A DNA stretch of 64,000 bases, taken from positions 1,860,001-1,924,000 of the forward strand of contig NZ_CP109473.1 of the NCBI RefSeq assembly GCF_036227405.1, in the 5' to 3' direction. The notes under the pieces were generated by a model that saw only the letters and a program-made list of their open reading frames with translations, did not search any database and was not told the origin of the DNA. This DNA is from Streptomyces sp. NBC_01460. Lineage in GTDB: Bacteria; Actinomycetota; Actinomycetes; Streptomycetales; Streptomycetaceae. Position numbers and translations under genes: made by a program. Of this stretch, positions 34,741 through 43,814 are shown piece by piece (the stretch's first letter is position 1; each line of letters opens with the position of its first letter).

Positions 34741-36764
34741 GTACGCCGTATCCCTTCACCGCCATCGTCGGGCAGGACGATCTGCGCCTCGGGCTCCTGC
34801 TCAACGCCGTCAGTCCCGCCGTCGGCGGGGTGCTGGTCCGGGGTGAGAAGGGCACCGCCAAGTCCACGGCCGTACGCGCGCTCGCCGCGCTCATGCCGGA
34901 GGTGGCGGTCGTGGCGGGATGCAGGTTCTCCTGCGACCCCGGCGCGCCCGATCCGGCGTGTCCCGACGGCCCCCACGAGGCGGGGGCGGGCGTGTCGCGC
35001 CCGGCGCGGACCGTGGAGCTCCCGGTCGGCGCGTCGGAGGACCGGCTCGTCGGGGCGCTCGACATCGAACGGGCGCTCTCCGAGGGTGTGAAGGCCTTCG
35101 AGCCGGGGCTCCTCGCCGACGCGCACCGCGGGATCCTGTACGTGGACGAGGTCAACCTGCTTCACGACCACCTGGTGGACCTGTTGCTCGACGCGGCGGC
35201 CATGGGCGCCTCCTACGTCGAGCGCGAGGGCGTCTCCGTACGGCACGCGGCCCGCTTCCTGCTGGTCGGGACCATGAACCCGGAGGAGGGCGAGCTCCGG
35301 CCGCAGCTGCTGGACCGCTTCGGGCTGACCGTCGAGGTGGCCGCCTCGCGCGAGACGGACCTGCGCGTGGAGGTCGTACGCCGCCGGCTCGCCTACGACG
35401 ACGACCCGGCCGGGTTCGCCGCACGGTGGGCCGACGAGGAGGCCGCGTTGCGTGAGCGGATCGTCGCCGCGCGCGCCCTGCTGCCCCGTGTGGTGCTCGG
35501 CGACGGCGTGTTGCGGCAGATCGCGGCGACGTGTGCGGCGTTCGAGGTCGACGGGATGCGTGCCGACATCGTCATGGCCCGTACGGCGACGGCGCTGGCG
35601 GCGTGGGCGGGCCGGGACGAGGTCGTCGCGGACGACGTCCGGCAGGCCGCGCTCCTGGCACTCCCCCACCGGCGCCGGCGCAACCCGTTCGACGCGCCCG
35701 GGCTGGACGAGGACAAGCTGGACGAGGCCCTCCAGGACGCGGCGGACGGCGACGGCGGGGACGACGACCCGGACCCCGACGGGCCCGGCGGCGGGGTGCC
35801 CCCGCAGGGCGGTGGCCCCGACGACGGCGGTACCGACACGGGTGGTCCCGACGACGGCGGTACCGACGCGCCGGGCCCGGAGCAGAACGGGAGCGGCGAC
35901 GCGCCCGCCCCGGGCGGCGGCGCCGGGGAGCAGCAGCCCGTGCGGGCCGGCGAGCCGTTCCGCACGAAGATGCTCAGCGTGCCCGGACTGGGTGAGGGCG
36001 CGGCCGGGCGACGGTCCCGGGCGCGTACCGAGCACGGGCGGACGACCGGCTCCCGGCGGCCCGAGGGGGCGCTGACGAAGCTGCACCTCGCGGCCACCGT
36101 GCAGGCGGCGGCGCCGCACCAGCGGGCGCGCGGCCGGACGGGCCGGGGGCTCGTCGTACGGCGGGACGACCTGCGGCAGGCGACGCGGGAGGGGCGCGAG
36201 GGGAACCTCGTGCTGTTCCTCGTGGACGCCTCCGGGTCGATGGCGGCCCGGCAGCGGATGAGCGCCGTGAAGGGCGCGGTGATGTCGCTGCTGCTGGACG
36301 CCTACCAGCGCCGGGACAAGGTGGGCCTGGTGACCTTCCGGGGCAAGGACGCCGAGGTGGTGCTGCCGCCGACCTCGTCGGTGGACGCGGCCGCCGCGCG
36401 GCTGGAGACGCTGCCGACCGGCGGGCGCACCCCGCTGGCCGCCGGGCTGCTGAAGGCGCACGACGTGCTGCGGGTGGAGCGGCTGCGGGATCCGTCGCGC
36501 CGGGCGCTGCTGGTCGTGGTCACGGACGGCCGGGCCACCGGGGGCGTCGATCCGGTGGCGCTGGCGGCGCGGGCCGGGAGGCTGCACGCCTCCGAGGGCA
36601 CCGCTTCCGTCGTCGTGGACTGCGAGTCGGGGATCGTGCGCCTCGGTCTCGCCGCACAGCTCGCCCGGGATCTGGGGGGCAGCGCGGTCACGCTCGACGA
36701 GCTGCGCGCCGACTCGATCGCCGGGCTGGTCAAGGACATCACTGCTGCCGGGAGGGCCGCTTAA
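34737..36764 (+). CDS. Putative cobaltochelatase/Mg-chelatase-like protein, fused ChlI-ChlD type
   Basis: 675 residues. N-terminal AAA+ domain: Walker [10 protein letters not shown] near 36-44, Walker [12 protein letters not shown], sensor [18 protein letters not shown] Gly/Asp/Pro-rich linker (about 345-420) with a 30-base tandem duplication in its DNA leads to a von Willebrand A domain with MIDAS motif LVDASGSM near 498. Fused I and D subunits drive metal insertion together with a large CobN or BchH subunit, which is not encoded here. One-base overlap (TAATG) with cobO. Confidence 0.92.
   Translation: MSTPYPFTAIVGQDDLRLGLLLNAVSPAVGGVLVRGEKGTAKSTAVRALAALMPEVAVVAGCRFSCDPGAPDPACPDGPHEAGAGVSRPARTVELPVGASEDRLVGALDIERALSEGVKAFEPGLLADAHRGILYVDEVNLLHDHLVDLLLDAAAMGASYVEREGVSVRHAARFLLVGTMNPEEGELRPQLLDRFGLTVEVAASRETDLRVEVVRRRLAYDDDPAGFAARWADEEAALRERIVAARALLPRVVLGDGVLRQIAATCAAFEVDGMRADIVMARTATALAAWAGRDEVVADDVRQAALLALPHRRRRNPFDAPGLDEDKLDEALQDAADGDGGDDDPDPDGPGGGVPPQGGGPDDGGTDTGGPDDGGTDAPGPEQNGSGDAPAPGGGAGEQQPVRAGEPFRTKMLSVPGLGEGAAGRRSRARTEHGRTTGSRRPEGALTKLHLAATVQAAAPHQRARGRTGRGLVVRRDDLRQATREGREGNLVLFLVDASGSMAARQRMSAVKGAVMSLLLDAYQRRDKVGLVTFRGKDAEVVLPPTSSVDAAAARLETLPTGGRTPLAAGLLKAHDVLRVERLRDPSRRALLVVVTDGRATGGVDPVALAARAGRLHASEGTASVVVDCESGIVRLGLAAQLARDLGGSAVTLDELRADSIAGLVKDITAAGRAA
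35811..35870 (+). repeat. 30-base tandem duplication in the chelatase linker
   Basis: Two adjacent 30-base units (35811-35840 and 35841-35870) differing at two positions, in frame, encoding two copies of G-G-P-D-D-G-G-T-D plus one variable residue. It lengthens the flexible linker between AAA+ and VWA domains. Confidence 0.85.
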
Positions 36765-37363
36765 TGCCACAGGGACAGCCGGTATCGGTACCGGACGACG
36801 GACTGACGACACGTCAGCGGCGCAACCGCCCGCTGCTGTTCGTCCACACGGGCATCGGCAAGGGCAAGTCGACGGCGGCCTTCGGGCTGGCCCTGCGGGC
36901 CTGGAACCAGGGCTGGCCGATCGGGGTGTTCCAGTTCGTGAAGTCGGCGAAGTGGAAGGTCGGCGAGGAGAACGCCCTGAAGGTGCTCGGGGCGAGCGGC
37001 GAGGGGGGCACCGTCGACTGGCACAAGATGGGCGAGGGGTGGTCGTGGGTCCAGCGTGACAATCAGCTGGACAACGAGGAGAAGGCCCGCGAGGGCTGGG
37101 AGCAGGTCAAGCGGGACCTGGCCGCCGAGACGTACAAGCTGTACGTGCTCGACGAGTTCGCCTATCCGATGCACTGGGGCTGGATCGACACCGACGAGGT
37201 CGTCGAGGTGATGCGCGACCGCCCGGGGACGCAGCATGTGGTGATCACGGGCCGGAACGCCCCGCAGAAGCTGGTCGACGCCGCGGACCTGGTGACGGAC
37301 ATGTCGAAGGTGAAGCATCCGATGGACGCGGGCCAGAAGGGCCAGAGAGGCATCGAGTGGTGA
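36764..37363 (+). CDS. cobO: Cob(I)yrinic acid a,c-diamide adenosyltransferase CobO
   Basis: 199 residues, ATG overlapping the chelatase stop by one base. P-loop GIGKGKSTAAFGLALRAWNQGW near 30-51, the nucleotide/corrin segments VGVFQFVK and LYVLDEFAYPMHWGWIDTDEV, and the C-terminal MSKVKHPMDAGQKGQRGIEW are the CobA/CobO/BtuR hallmarks. It transfers the adenosyl group of ATP to cobalt. Its stop overlaps the cobB start. Confidence 0.95.
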   Translation: MPQGQPVSVPDDGLTTRQRRNRPLLFVHTGIGKGKSTAAFGLALRAWNQGWPIGVFQFVKSAKWKVGEENALKVLGASGEGGTVDWHKMGEGWSWVQRDNQLDNEEKAREGWEQVKRDLAAETYKLYVLDEFAYPMHWGWIDTDEVVEVMRDRPGTQHVVITGRNAPQKLVDAADLVTDMSKVKHPMDAGQKGQRGIEW

Positions 37364-38703
37364 GCGTTCCTCGTCTGGTCATCGCCGCACCGGCCTCGGG
37401 CAGCGGCAAGACCACGGTCGCCACGGGCCTGATGGCGGCCTTCTCGGAGCGCGGCCTCGCGGTCTCCCCGCACAAGGTGGGGCCCGACTACATCGACCCG
37501 GGGTACCACGCGCTGGCCACCGGCCGGCCGGGGCGCAACCTCGACGCGTACATGTGCGGGCCGGATCTCGTCGCCCCGTTGTTCACGCACGGTGCGAGCG
37601 GCTGCGACCTGGCCGTCGTCGAAGGGGTGATGGGCCTGTACGACGGGGCGTCGGGGCAGGGCGAACTCGCCTCGACCGCCCAGGTGTCCAAGCTGCTGCG
37701 GGCGCCGGTCGTGCTGGTGGTCGACGCGTCGTCCCAGTCCCGTTCGGTCGCGGCCCTCGTGCACGGATTCGCCTCCTGGGACCCGGAGGTGCGCATAGGC
37801 GGGGTGATCCTGAACAAGGTGGCGTCCGACCGTCACGAGGCGCTGCTCCGCGAGGCGCTCGACGAGTCCGGGCTGCCGGTGCTCGGGGTGCTGCGGCGGG
37901 CGCCGCAGGTGGCGACCCCGTCGCGCCATCTGGGGCTGGTGCCGGTCGCCGAGCGGCAGACCGACGCGCTCGACGCCGTACGGGCGATGGGCGACCGCGT
38001 ACGCGAGGGCTGCGACCTGGACGCCCTGATGGCGCTGGCCCGTTCGGCCCCCGCCCTGCCGGACGAGGCGTGGGAGCCGGAGCGGCGTCCCGCCTCGGCG
38101 GTGCGGCCGGTGGTGGCCGTGGCGGGCGGCGCGGCGTTCACCTTCGCCTACGCCGAGCACGCCGAGCTGCTCACCGCGGCGGGCGCGGAGGTGGTCGTCT
38201 TCGACCCCCTGCGCGACGAGAAGCTGCCCACAGGCACGGCGGGGCTGGTCGTCGGCGGCGGATTCCCCGAGGTGTACGCGCCGGAGCTGTCGGCGAACGA
38301 GCCGCTGCGGCGGGCGGTGACCGCTCTGGCCCTGTCCGGCGCGCCGGTGGCCGCGGAGTGCGCCGGGCTGCTCTACCTGGCCCGTGAGCTCGACGGGCGG
38401 CCGATGTGCGGGGTGCTGGACGCCTCGGCCCGGATGTCCGAGCGGCTGACGCTCGGCTACCGGCAGGCCGTGGCGGTGTCGGACAGCGTGCTGGCGGTGG
38501 CCGGGACCCGGCTGCGCGGTCACGAGTTCCACCGGACGGTGCTGGAGCCCGGGGCCGGGGCGACGCCCGCCTGGGGCCTGCACCAGCCGGAGCGGCGGGT
38601 GGAGGGCTTCGTGCAGCGGGGCGTGCACGCGAGCTATCTGCACACGCACTGGGCGGCCTCCCCGGAGATCGCCCGGCGTTTCGTGGAGCGGTGCGGGGGG
38701 TGA
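37360..38703 (+). CDS. cobB: Cobyrinic acid a,c-diamide synthase CobB/CbiA
   Basis: 447 residues from the second of two adjacent GTG codons (37360), overlapping the cobO stop. P-loop APASGSGKTTVATGLM near 9-24, segment HKVGPDYIDPGYH, and a C-terminal glutaminase-like domain with VAAECAGLLYLARE (Cys) and SYLHTHWAA (His). It converts cobyrinate to the a,c-diamide using glutamine. In actinobacteria the aerobic (CobB) and anaerobic (CbiA) forms are alike; I use cobB. Ends two bases before the convergent ZIP gene. Confidence 0.93.
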   Translation: MSVPRLVIAAPASGSGKTTVATGLMAAFSERGLAVSPHKVGPDYIDPGYHALATGRPGRNLDAYMCGPDLVAPLFTHGASGCDLAVVEGVMGLYDGASGQGELASTAQVSKLLRAPVVLVVDASSQSRSVAALVHGFASWDPEVRIGGVILNKVASDRHEALLREALDESGLPVLGVLRRAPQVATPSRHLGLVPVAERQTDALDAVRAMGDRVREGCDLDALMALARSAPALPDEAWEPERRPASAVRPVVAVAGGAAFTFAYAEHAELLTAAGAEVVVFDPLRDEKLPTGTAGLVVGGGFPEVYAPELSANEPLRRAVTALALSGAPVAAECAGLLYLARELDGRPMCGVLDASARMSERLTLGYRQAVAVSDSVLAVAGTRLRGHEFHRTVLEPGAGATPAWGLHQPERRVEGFVQRGVHASYLHTHWAASPEIARRFVERCGG

Positions 38704-38705
38704 CG

Positions 38706-39428
38706 TCACTCCGCGATGCCGACCACCAGCCAGATGAAGCCCACCCCCGCGACGGTGCACAGCAGCGTGGAACGGGCCGGGTGGTCGTGGTGCGCCTCGG
38801 GGAGGATCTCGGCGGCGGCGAGGTAGAGGAGCGCCCCTCCGAAGAAGCCGAGATAGCAGCCGAGCAGTTCCTCCGGAAGGGTGAACAGCAGGGTGGTCGC
38901 CGCGCCCACGATCGGGGCGAGGGCGTCCGCGTACAGCATCAGGAGCGCCTTGCGGCGGGCGTTCCCGTAGAGGCTGGTGATCGTGTACGTGTTGAAGCCG
39001 TCGGCGAAGTCGTGGGTGATGACGGCGAGCGCGACGGCGGCCCCCATGCCGCCGCCGATCTGGAACGCGGCGCCGAGCGCGACACCGTCCATCAGGCTGT
39101 GGCCGACCATCGCGGCCGCCGCCGTCAGCCCCACCTGCGGCACCCGTTCCTCGCCCGCCCCGTGTGCCGCCTGGCGTACGGCGAGCGATCGCTCGACGAG
39201 ATGGGCCGTCAGGAAGCCGCCCACGAAGAGCAGCAGGGCGGCGGGGACGCCGAAGACGACTCCACCGGCGGCCTCCACCGCCTCGGGCAGCAGGTCGAGG
39301 CCGACGACGCCCAGCATCAGTCCGCCGGCGAAGCCGAGCACGAGGTGGCGGCGGTCGCTGACGCGCTGCGCGACCCAGCCGCCCGCCAGGGTCATCAGGA
39401 ACGCGCCGAGCGCGACGAATACCGCCAT
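38706..39428 (-). CDS. ZIP family metal transporter
   Basis: 240 residues, eight hydrophobic helices. Metal-binding helix motifs are HSLMDGVALGAAF and HDFADGFNTYTI (the HNxxEG-like positions of ZIP), and a His-rich loop HHDHP near residue 215. ZIP proteins import zinc, iron or cobalt. Its gene is convergent with cobB and divergent from the CobE-CobC fusion gene, so cobalt uptake for B12 synthesis is a reasonable guess; substrate is not shown by sequence. Confidence 0.88.
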   Translation of the reverse strand: MAVFVALGAFLMTLAGGWVAQRVSDRRHLVLGFAGGLMLGVVGLDLLPEAVEAAGGVVFGVPAALLLFVGGFLTAHLVERSLAVRQAAHGAGEERVPQVGLTAAAAMVGHSLMDGVALGAAFQIGGGMGAAVALAVITHDFADGFNTYTITSLYGNARRKALLMLYADALAPIVGAATTLLFTLPEELLGCYLGFFGGALLYLAAAEILPEAHHDHPARSTLLCTVAGVGFIWLVVGIAE

Positions 39429-39518
39429 GGGCCCTTGCTAGCCGATCGGCACCGCTTCCCGCACCTCAGGCCGGCCTGACCCACGTCCGCGTGTCCCGTG
39501 TCCCCGGTCTGCTGCCTC

Positions 39519-39550
39519 CTTGTCCTCTTGTCTCTTTGTCTCCTTGTCCG
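39519..39550 (+). repeat. Four 8-base tandem repeats upstream of the CobE-CobC gene
   Basis: Units CTTGTCCT, CTTGTCTC, TTTGTCTC and CTTGTCCG at 39519, 39527, 39535 and 39543. The tract is pyrimidine-rich on the plus strand and lies just before the AAAGGA ribosome site of the downstream gene (39559-39564). Confidence 0.8.
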
Positions 39551-39573
39551 TGCCCGCGAAAGGACCTCCTCCC

Positions 39574-41085
39574 ATGAACCGAGCGGCGCTCGTCGTCGGT
39601 GTCGGCGCCCGTCGGGGCGTCCCGGCCGAGGAGGTGCTGGGGCTGATCCGGACGACGCTGGAGGAGGCCGGGCTCGCGGTCGGCGACGTGGTCGAGCTGG
39701 CCACGCTCGACAGCCGGGCGGACGAGCCGGGGATCGCCGGCGCCGCCGTACGCCTGGGGGTGCCCGTGCGGGCGTACACGGCCGACGTGCTGGCGGAGGT
39801 CCCGGTGCCCCATCCGTCGGCTGTTCCCCGTGCGGCGGTGGCCACCGGGTCCGTGGCGGAGGCCGCGGCGCTCGTGGACGCCGGTGAACTGCTCGTATCC
39901 AAAAGGAAGTCGGCCTCGGCGACCTGCGCCGTCGCCCTCCGGACACGACCGGCCGGAACCTCGGCATCGACGAATGGCGCCGAGCCGTCCACCATGGCTG
40001 CCATGCTGCCCCCCACGAAGCACATCGAGAGCGCCGGGCCCGATCTGCGGCACCACGGCGACGAGGAAGTACGCGGCCTGGATCTGACCGACCTCGCCGT
40101 GAACGTACGGACCCACACGCCCCCGGACTGGCTGCGGGAGCGCATAGCCGCGTCGCTGGGCTCGCTGGCCGCCTATCCGGACGGCCGGCCCGCACGGACT
40201 GCGGTCGCCGGGCGGCACGGGCTGCCCGAGGAGCATGTCCTGCTCACGGCGGGCGCGGCCGAGGCGTTCGTGCTGATCGCGCGGGCGCTGCCCGCCCGCA
40301 GGCCGGTCGTCGTGCACCCGCAGTTCACCGAGCCGGAGGCGGCCCTGCGCGCCGCGGGGCACGAGGTGCGACGGGTGGTGCTGCGCCCGGAGGACGGCTT
40401 CCGGCTCGATCCGGCGGCGGTGCCCGAGGACGCGGACCTGGTGGTGGTCGGCAATCCGACCAACCCGACGTCCGTCCTGCACCCCGCGGACGTACTGGAG
40501 CGGCTGGCGCGGCCCGGCCGGACGCTGGTGGTCGACGAGGCGTTCATGGACGCCGTTCCGGGCGAGCGCGAGGCCCTGTGCGACCGCCAGGACCTCCCCG
40601 GGCTCGTCGTCCTGCGGAGCCTGACGAAGACCTGGGGACTCGCGGGCCTGCGGATCGGCTACGTGCTGGCCGATCCGGCGACGGTCGCGCTGCTGCAGGA
40701 GGCGCAGCCGCTCTGGCCGGTCTCCTCCCCCGCGCTGGCGGCGGCCGAGGCGTGCATGGAGCCGCGTGCGCTGGTCGAGGCGGCGGACGCGGCGGACCGG
40801 ATCGCCGTGGACCGGGCCCATCTGCTGGCCGGACTGGCGGAGTTCAGCGAGGTGCAGGTGATGGAGCCGGCCGCGGGGCCGTTCGTGCTGCTGCGGCTGG
40901 ACCGGGCGGACGAGGTGCGTCACCTCCTGCGCTCACGCGGGTTCGCCGCGCGGCGCGGGGACACGTTCCCCGGGCTGGGCAGCGAGTGGCTGCGGCTCGC
41001 CGTACGCGACCGGGTCACGACCAACCGGTTCCTGCAGGCGCTCGACCTGGCCCTGCAGTGCCTGCCCCGGAGAACCGCCGGCTGA
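39574..41085 (+). CDS. cobC: CobE-CobC fusion: cobalamin biosynthesis domain plus PLP aminotransferase-fold enzyme
   Basis: 503 residues. The first 130 or so (NRAALVVGVGARRGVPAEEVLGLIRTTL...ATGSVAEAAAL) match the CobE/CbiG C-terminal domain. An Ala/Ser/Thr-rich linker of about 20 residues leads to a class I/II aminotransferase fold with the PLP lysine Lys352 in SLTKTWGLAGLRIGY, close to Rv2231c-type CobC, the threonine-phosphate decarboxylase-like enzyme that makes aminopropanol phosphate for the lower ligand. The fusion is usual in some Streptomyces. Confidence 0.9.
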   Translation: MNRAALVVGVGARRGVPAEEVLGLIRTTLEEAGLAVGDVVELATLDSRADEPGIAGAAVRLGVPVRAYTADVLAEVPVPHPSAVPRAAVATGSVAEAAALVDAGELLVSKRKSASATCAVALRTRPAGTSASTNGAEPSTMAAMLPPTKHIESAGPDLRHHGDEEVRGLDLTDLAVNVRTHTPPDWLRERIAASLGSLAAYPDGRPARTAVAGRHGLPEEHVLLTAGAAEAFVLIARALPARRPVVVHPQFTEPEAALRAAGHEVRRVVLRPEDGFRLDPAAVPEDADLVVVGNPTNPTSVLHPADVLERLARPGRTLVVDEAFMDAVPGEREALCDRQDLPGLVVLRSLTKTWGLAGLRIGYVLADPATVALLQEAQPLWPVSSPALAAAEACMEPRALVEAADAADRIAVDRAHLLAGLAEFSEVQVMEPAAGPFVLLRLDRADEVRHLLRSRGFAARRGDTFPGLGSEWLRLAVRDRVTTNRFLQALDLALQCLPRRTAG

Positions 41086-41103
41086 CGGCTTCCCGGGGGA
41101 GGT

Positions 41104-41133
41104 GAGCGGTGCCCTGCGCTGCGGGCACCGCTC
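41104..41133. terminator. Bidirectional hairpin between cobC and the LAETG protein gene
   Basis: Arms GAGCGGTGCCC and complement (eleven bases) around an eight-base loop, between convergent genes. Confidence 0.8.
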
Positions 41134-41148
41134 TCCGTGCGGTGGGGG

Positions 41149-42288
41149 TCAGCCCCGGGCGCGCCTGCGGGCGATGACCGTGGCACCGGCGCCGGCCGCC
41201 AGCAGGACGGCTGCGCCACCCGCGATGTACGGGGTCGACGTGCCGGCTCCCGTCTCGGCGAGGTCACCGGCGCCGGAGGCCTGGACCGGGTCCGTGCCCG
41301 TCTGCGGCTTCACGTCGACGGGCCCCTCCTTGCCACCGCTTCCGGCGGTGCCGCCCGTGCCACCGGAACCGCTGTCGCCGCCCGTCGACCCGCCGTCACC
41401 GGAGGCGCCGCCGTCACCGGAGCCCCCGTTCCCCGAACCCCCGTCGCCCGAGCCGCCATTGTCCGAGCCGCCCTCCTCGGAGCCCCCGTTCTCCGAACCC
41501 CCGTTGCCCGAACCCCCGTCCTCGGAACCGCCGTTGCCCGATCCGCCGTGACCGGAACCGCCCCCGCGCCCGGGCGTCTCGCAGGTGGCTTCGGCCAGGA
41601 TGACCTCGCCCTCCACCTCGGCCACGTTCAGCTTCAGCGGATTGACGGACACACGCAGTCGCAGAGCCGTCGCGGCCGCCGTCCGCGTGGTGGTTTCGGT
41701 CTTCGACAGGTCGAGCGTCACGTCACCGACGCCCGGCACCTCGACCCTGGTCGTGCCGCCCGACGTCAGCCGGACCCTCTTGCCGAGCACCGACACGTGC
41801 CCCAGCACGTTCGATTCCGCGACCGGCTTGCGCCCCTTCTCGCACAGTGCCTTGGAGGTGACCTCCTCGACCTCGATCAGCGAGAGCAGCGGAAGACCCG
41901 GGACATGCACCCGCGCGGCGACGAGGTTCGTGTACCCCTCCGCCTTGCGGGCGTCCACCGTCGCGTTCGCCGTGGCGACATCGGCCTTCAGCACGTGGAT
42001 GGGACGGCCCTTCTCGGCGCCGTCGAGCTCCACGCTGAGCGCGGTCTCCTCCGCGCTCGCCGGCGCGTGCACCTCGTTGAGCGTGGCCTCGAGCGGCACC
42101 TGGACCGACTTGTTCAGGAGGGAGACGTCGAGCCCGGCGCGGAGGACGACCGCGCTCGCCTTTCCGTGGCCGCCGCCCGGGGTGGCCGGGCTCGTCGCGG
42201 TGGCTGCGTGCGCGGGGACGGCGACGAGCAGGGCGACGGGAGCGGCGGCGATCGCCAGGGCGGCCAGACGGAAGGTGTTGCTGTTCAA
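41149..42288 (-). CDS. SCO1860-family LAETG-anchored surface protein
   Basis: 379 residues from TTG 42288; a further ATG at 42345 would add a short Arg-rich stretch. Signal peptide at about 1-28 (FRLAALAIAAAPVALLVAVPAHA), then a domain of about 210 residues with VARVHVPGLPLL-type strands, a degenerate Gly-Gly-Ser repeat region (about 235-320), and the sortase motif LAETG followed by a membrane helix and RRRARG. The motif is that of SrtE substrates in Streptomyces, attached to the cell wall and often associated with aerial growth. Confidence 0.9.
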   Translation of the reverse strand: MNSNTFRLAALAIAAAPVALLVAVPAHAATATSPATPGGGHGKASAVVLRAGLDVSLLNKSVQVPLEATLNEVHAPASAEETALSVELDGAEKGRPIHVLKADVATANATVDARKAEGYTNLVAARVHVPGLPLLSLIEVEEVTSKALCEKGRKPVAESNVLGHVSVLGKRVRLTSGGTTRVEVPGVGDVTLDLSKTETTTRTAAATALRLRVSVNPLKLNVAEVEGEVILAEATCETPGRGGGSGHGGSGNGGSEDGGSGNGGSENGGSEEGGSDNGGSGDGGSGNGGSGDGGASGDGGSTGGDSGSGGTGGTAGSGGKEGPVDVKPQTGTDPVQASGAGDLAETGAGTSTPYIAGGAAVLLAAGAGATVIARRRARG

Positions 42289-42610
42289 GATGGTGGAACC
42301 CCCACAAGAGACATGGAGCCGCCGGCGCCGTCCAATGGGGGACATCGCGGGCACCGGTGGCCTCGACTCCGTGAATCTTTACGCACAGAGAGTGAACTGG
42401 CGGATACCTTCCGCCAGTTCACTCCAAAGAGGGGTTTCCGCGTGCACATTCGAATCCACCGGCACAGGAGTTCTTCTCAATCACCCGTTTCACGGCCTCA
42501 GGGGCGCACTCGGTGGGCACGTCGGAGCGTGTGCCGGAGTGCTTCAACGAGAGGCAGGGCGCCGGGTCACCGCCGGTCAACACGGCGCCCGTTCCGGGGT
42601 CAACCGGTGA
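42289..42610. other. Intergenic region, amidohydrolase to LAETG gene
   Basis: 322 bases, no gene. Contains a perfect fifteen-base-arm hairpin at 42390-42424, arms GAGTGAACTGGCGGA and TCCGCCAGTTCACTC around a five-base loop, and a purine-rich stretch. It lies 187 bases past the amidohydrolase stop and 102 bases before the LAETG-protein start, so it may be a terminator or an operator for the latter. Otherwise nothing recognised. Confidence 0.5.
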
Positions 42611-43711
42611 TCAGCCCATCACCCTCCCGTTGAGCACCACCCTCCGAGGGGACGCCAGCACCCGTACGTCCGCCCTCGGGTCCTCGTCGTAGACCACCAG
42701 GTCCGCCGGGGCGCCTTCCTCGAGCGCCGGACGGCCGAGCCAGCGGCGCGCGCCCCAGGCCGTCGCGGAGAGCGCGTCGATCGCCGGGATGCCGGCCTTC
42801 ACCAGTTCGGCGACCTCGTCCGCGATCAGGCCGTGGGCCAGCGAGCCGCCCGCGTCCGTGCCCGTGAAGATCGGGATCCCGGCGTCGTACGCCGCGCGCA
42901 CGGTCTCGTACCGGCGCTCGTGGAGCCGCCGCATGTGGGCGGACCAGCGGGGGTACCTGACCTCGCCGGCCTCGGCGAGGCCGGGGAAGGTGGCGATGTT
43001 GACGAGGGTCGGGACGATCGCCACCCCGCGCTCCGCGAAGAGCGGGACGGTGTCCTCGGTCAGCCCCGTCGCGTGCTCGATGCAGTCGATCCCGGCCTCC
43101 ACCAGATCCCGCAGCGCCGCCTCGGCGAAGCAGTGGGCGGTGACCCGGGCGCCGAGCCGGTGCGCCTCGGCGATGGCGGCCTCGACCTCGCCGCGGGGCC
43201 AGCAGGCCGTCAGGTCCCCTGCGTCCCGGTCGATCCAGTCGCCCACCAGCTTCACCCAGCCGTCACCGCGGCGCGCTTCCCTCGCGACGTAGGCGACGAG
43301 GTCGCCGGGCTCGATCTCATGGGCGAAGTTGCGGATGTAACGGCGGGTCCTGGCGATGTGCCGACCCGCCCTGATGATCTTCGGCAGGTCCTCGCGGTCG
43401 TCCACCCAGCGGGTGTCGGAGGGTGACCCGGCGTCCCGGATGAGCAGGGTGCCCGCCTCGCGGTCGGTGAGGGCCTGCTTCTCGCTGGTCGCCGCGTCGA
43501 CGGGGCCCTGGTGGCCGAGGCCGACATGGCAGTGCGCGTCGACGAGGCCGGGCAGCACCCACCCGGTGAGCGTCGGCGCACCGTCCGCACCCGGCGGCCT
43601 CTCGTAGGTGATCCGCCCGTCGACCGCCCAGAGCCCGTCCTTCACCTCGTCCGGTCCGACGAGTACCCGCCCCTTGATCCGCAGCACCGGCGCCACCTCG
43701 TGATCACTCAT
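42611..43711 (-). CDS. Amidohydrolase superfamily protein
   Basis: 366 residues from ATG 43711. Metal-dependent hydrolase fold: DAHCHVGLG (HxH near 62-64), a further His in VTAHCFAEAAL, IEHATGL, and the Asp of FTGTDAGGS. An N-terminal beta-sandwich with VLRIKGRVLVGPDEVKDGLW and a C-terminal VVYDEDPRADV close the fold. These features suit the aryldialkylphosphatase/cytosine-deaminase-like branch called imidazolonepropionase-like; substrate is unknown. Divergent from the class V aminotransferase gene. Confidence 0.88.
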   Translation of the reverse strand: MSDHEVAPVLRIKGRVLVGPDEVKDGLWAVDGRITYERPPGADGAPTLTGWVLPGLVDAHCHVGLGHQGPVDAATSEKQALTDREAGTLLIRDAGSPSDTRWVDDREDLPKIIRAGRHIARTRRYIRNFAHEIEPGDLVAYVAREARRGDGWVKLVGDWIDRDAGDLTACWPRGEVEAAIAEAHRLGARVTAHCFAEAALRDLVEAGIDCIEHATGLTEDTVPLFAERGVAIVPTLVNIATFPGLAEAGEVRYPRWSAHMRRLHERRYETVRAAYDAGIPIFTGTDAGGSLAHGLIADEVAELVKAGIPAIDALSATAWGARRWLGRPALEEGAPADLVVYDEDPRADVRVLASPRRVVLNGRVMG

Positions 43712-43814
43712 GGACAGCACTGTACGAGGCGGTCCTCACGGGGCCCGGAGAGGTGCTGGGTACCCTCGACGCAGGCGCTGACCGCGCACCGGCCGACCCG
43801 AAGAGAGCACCACC

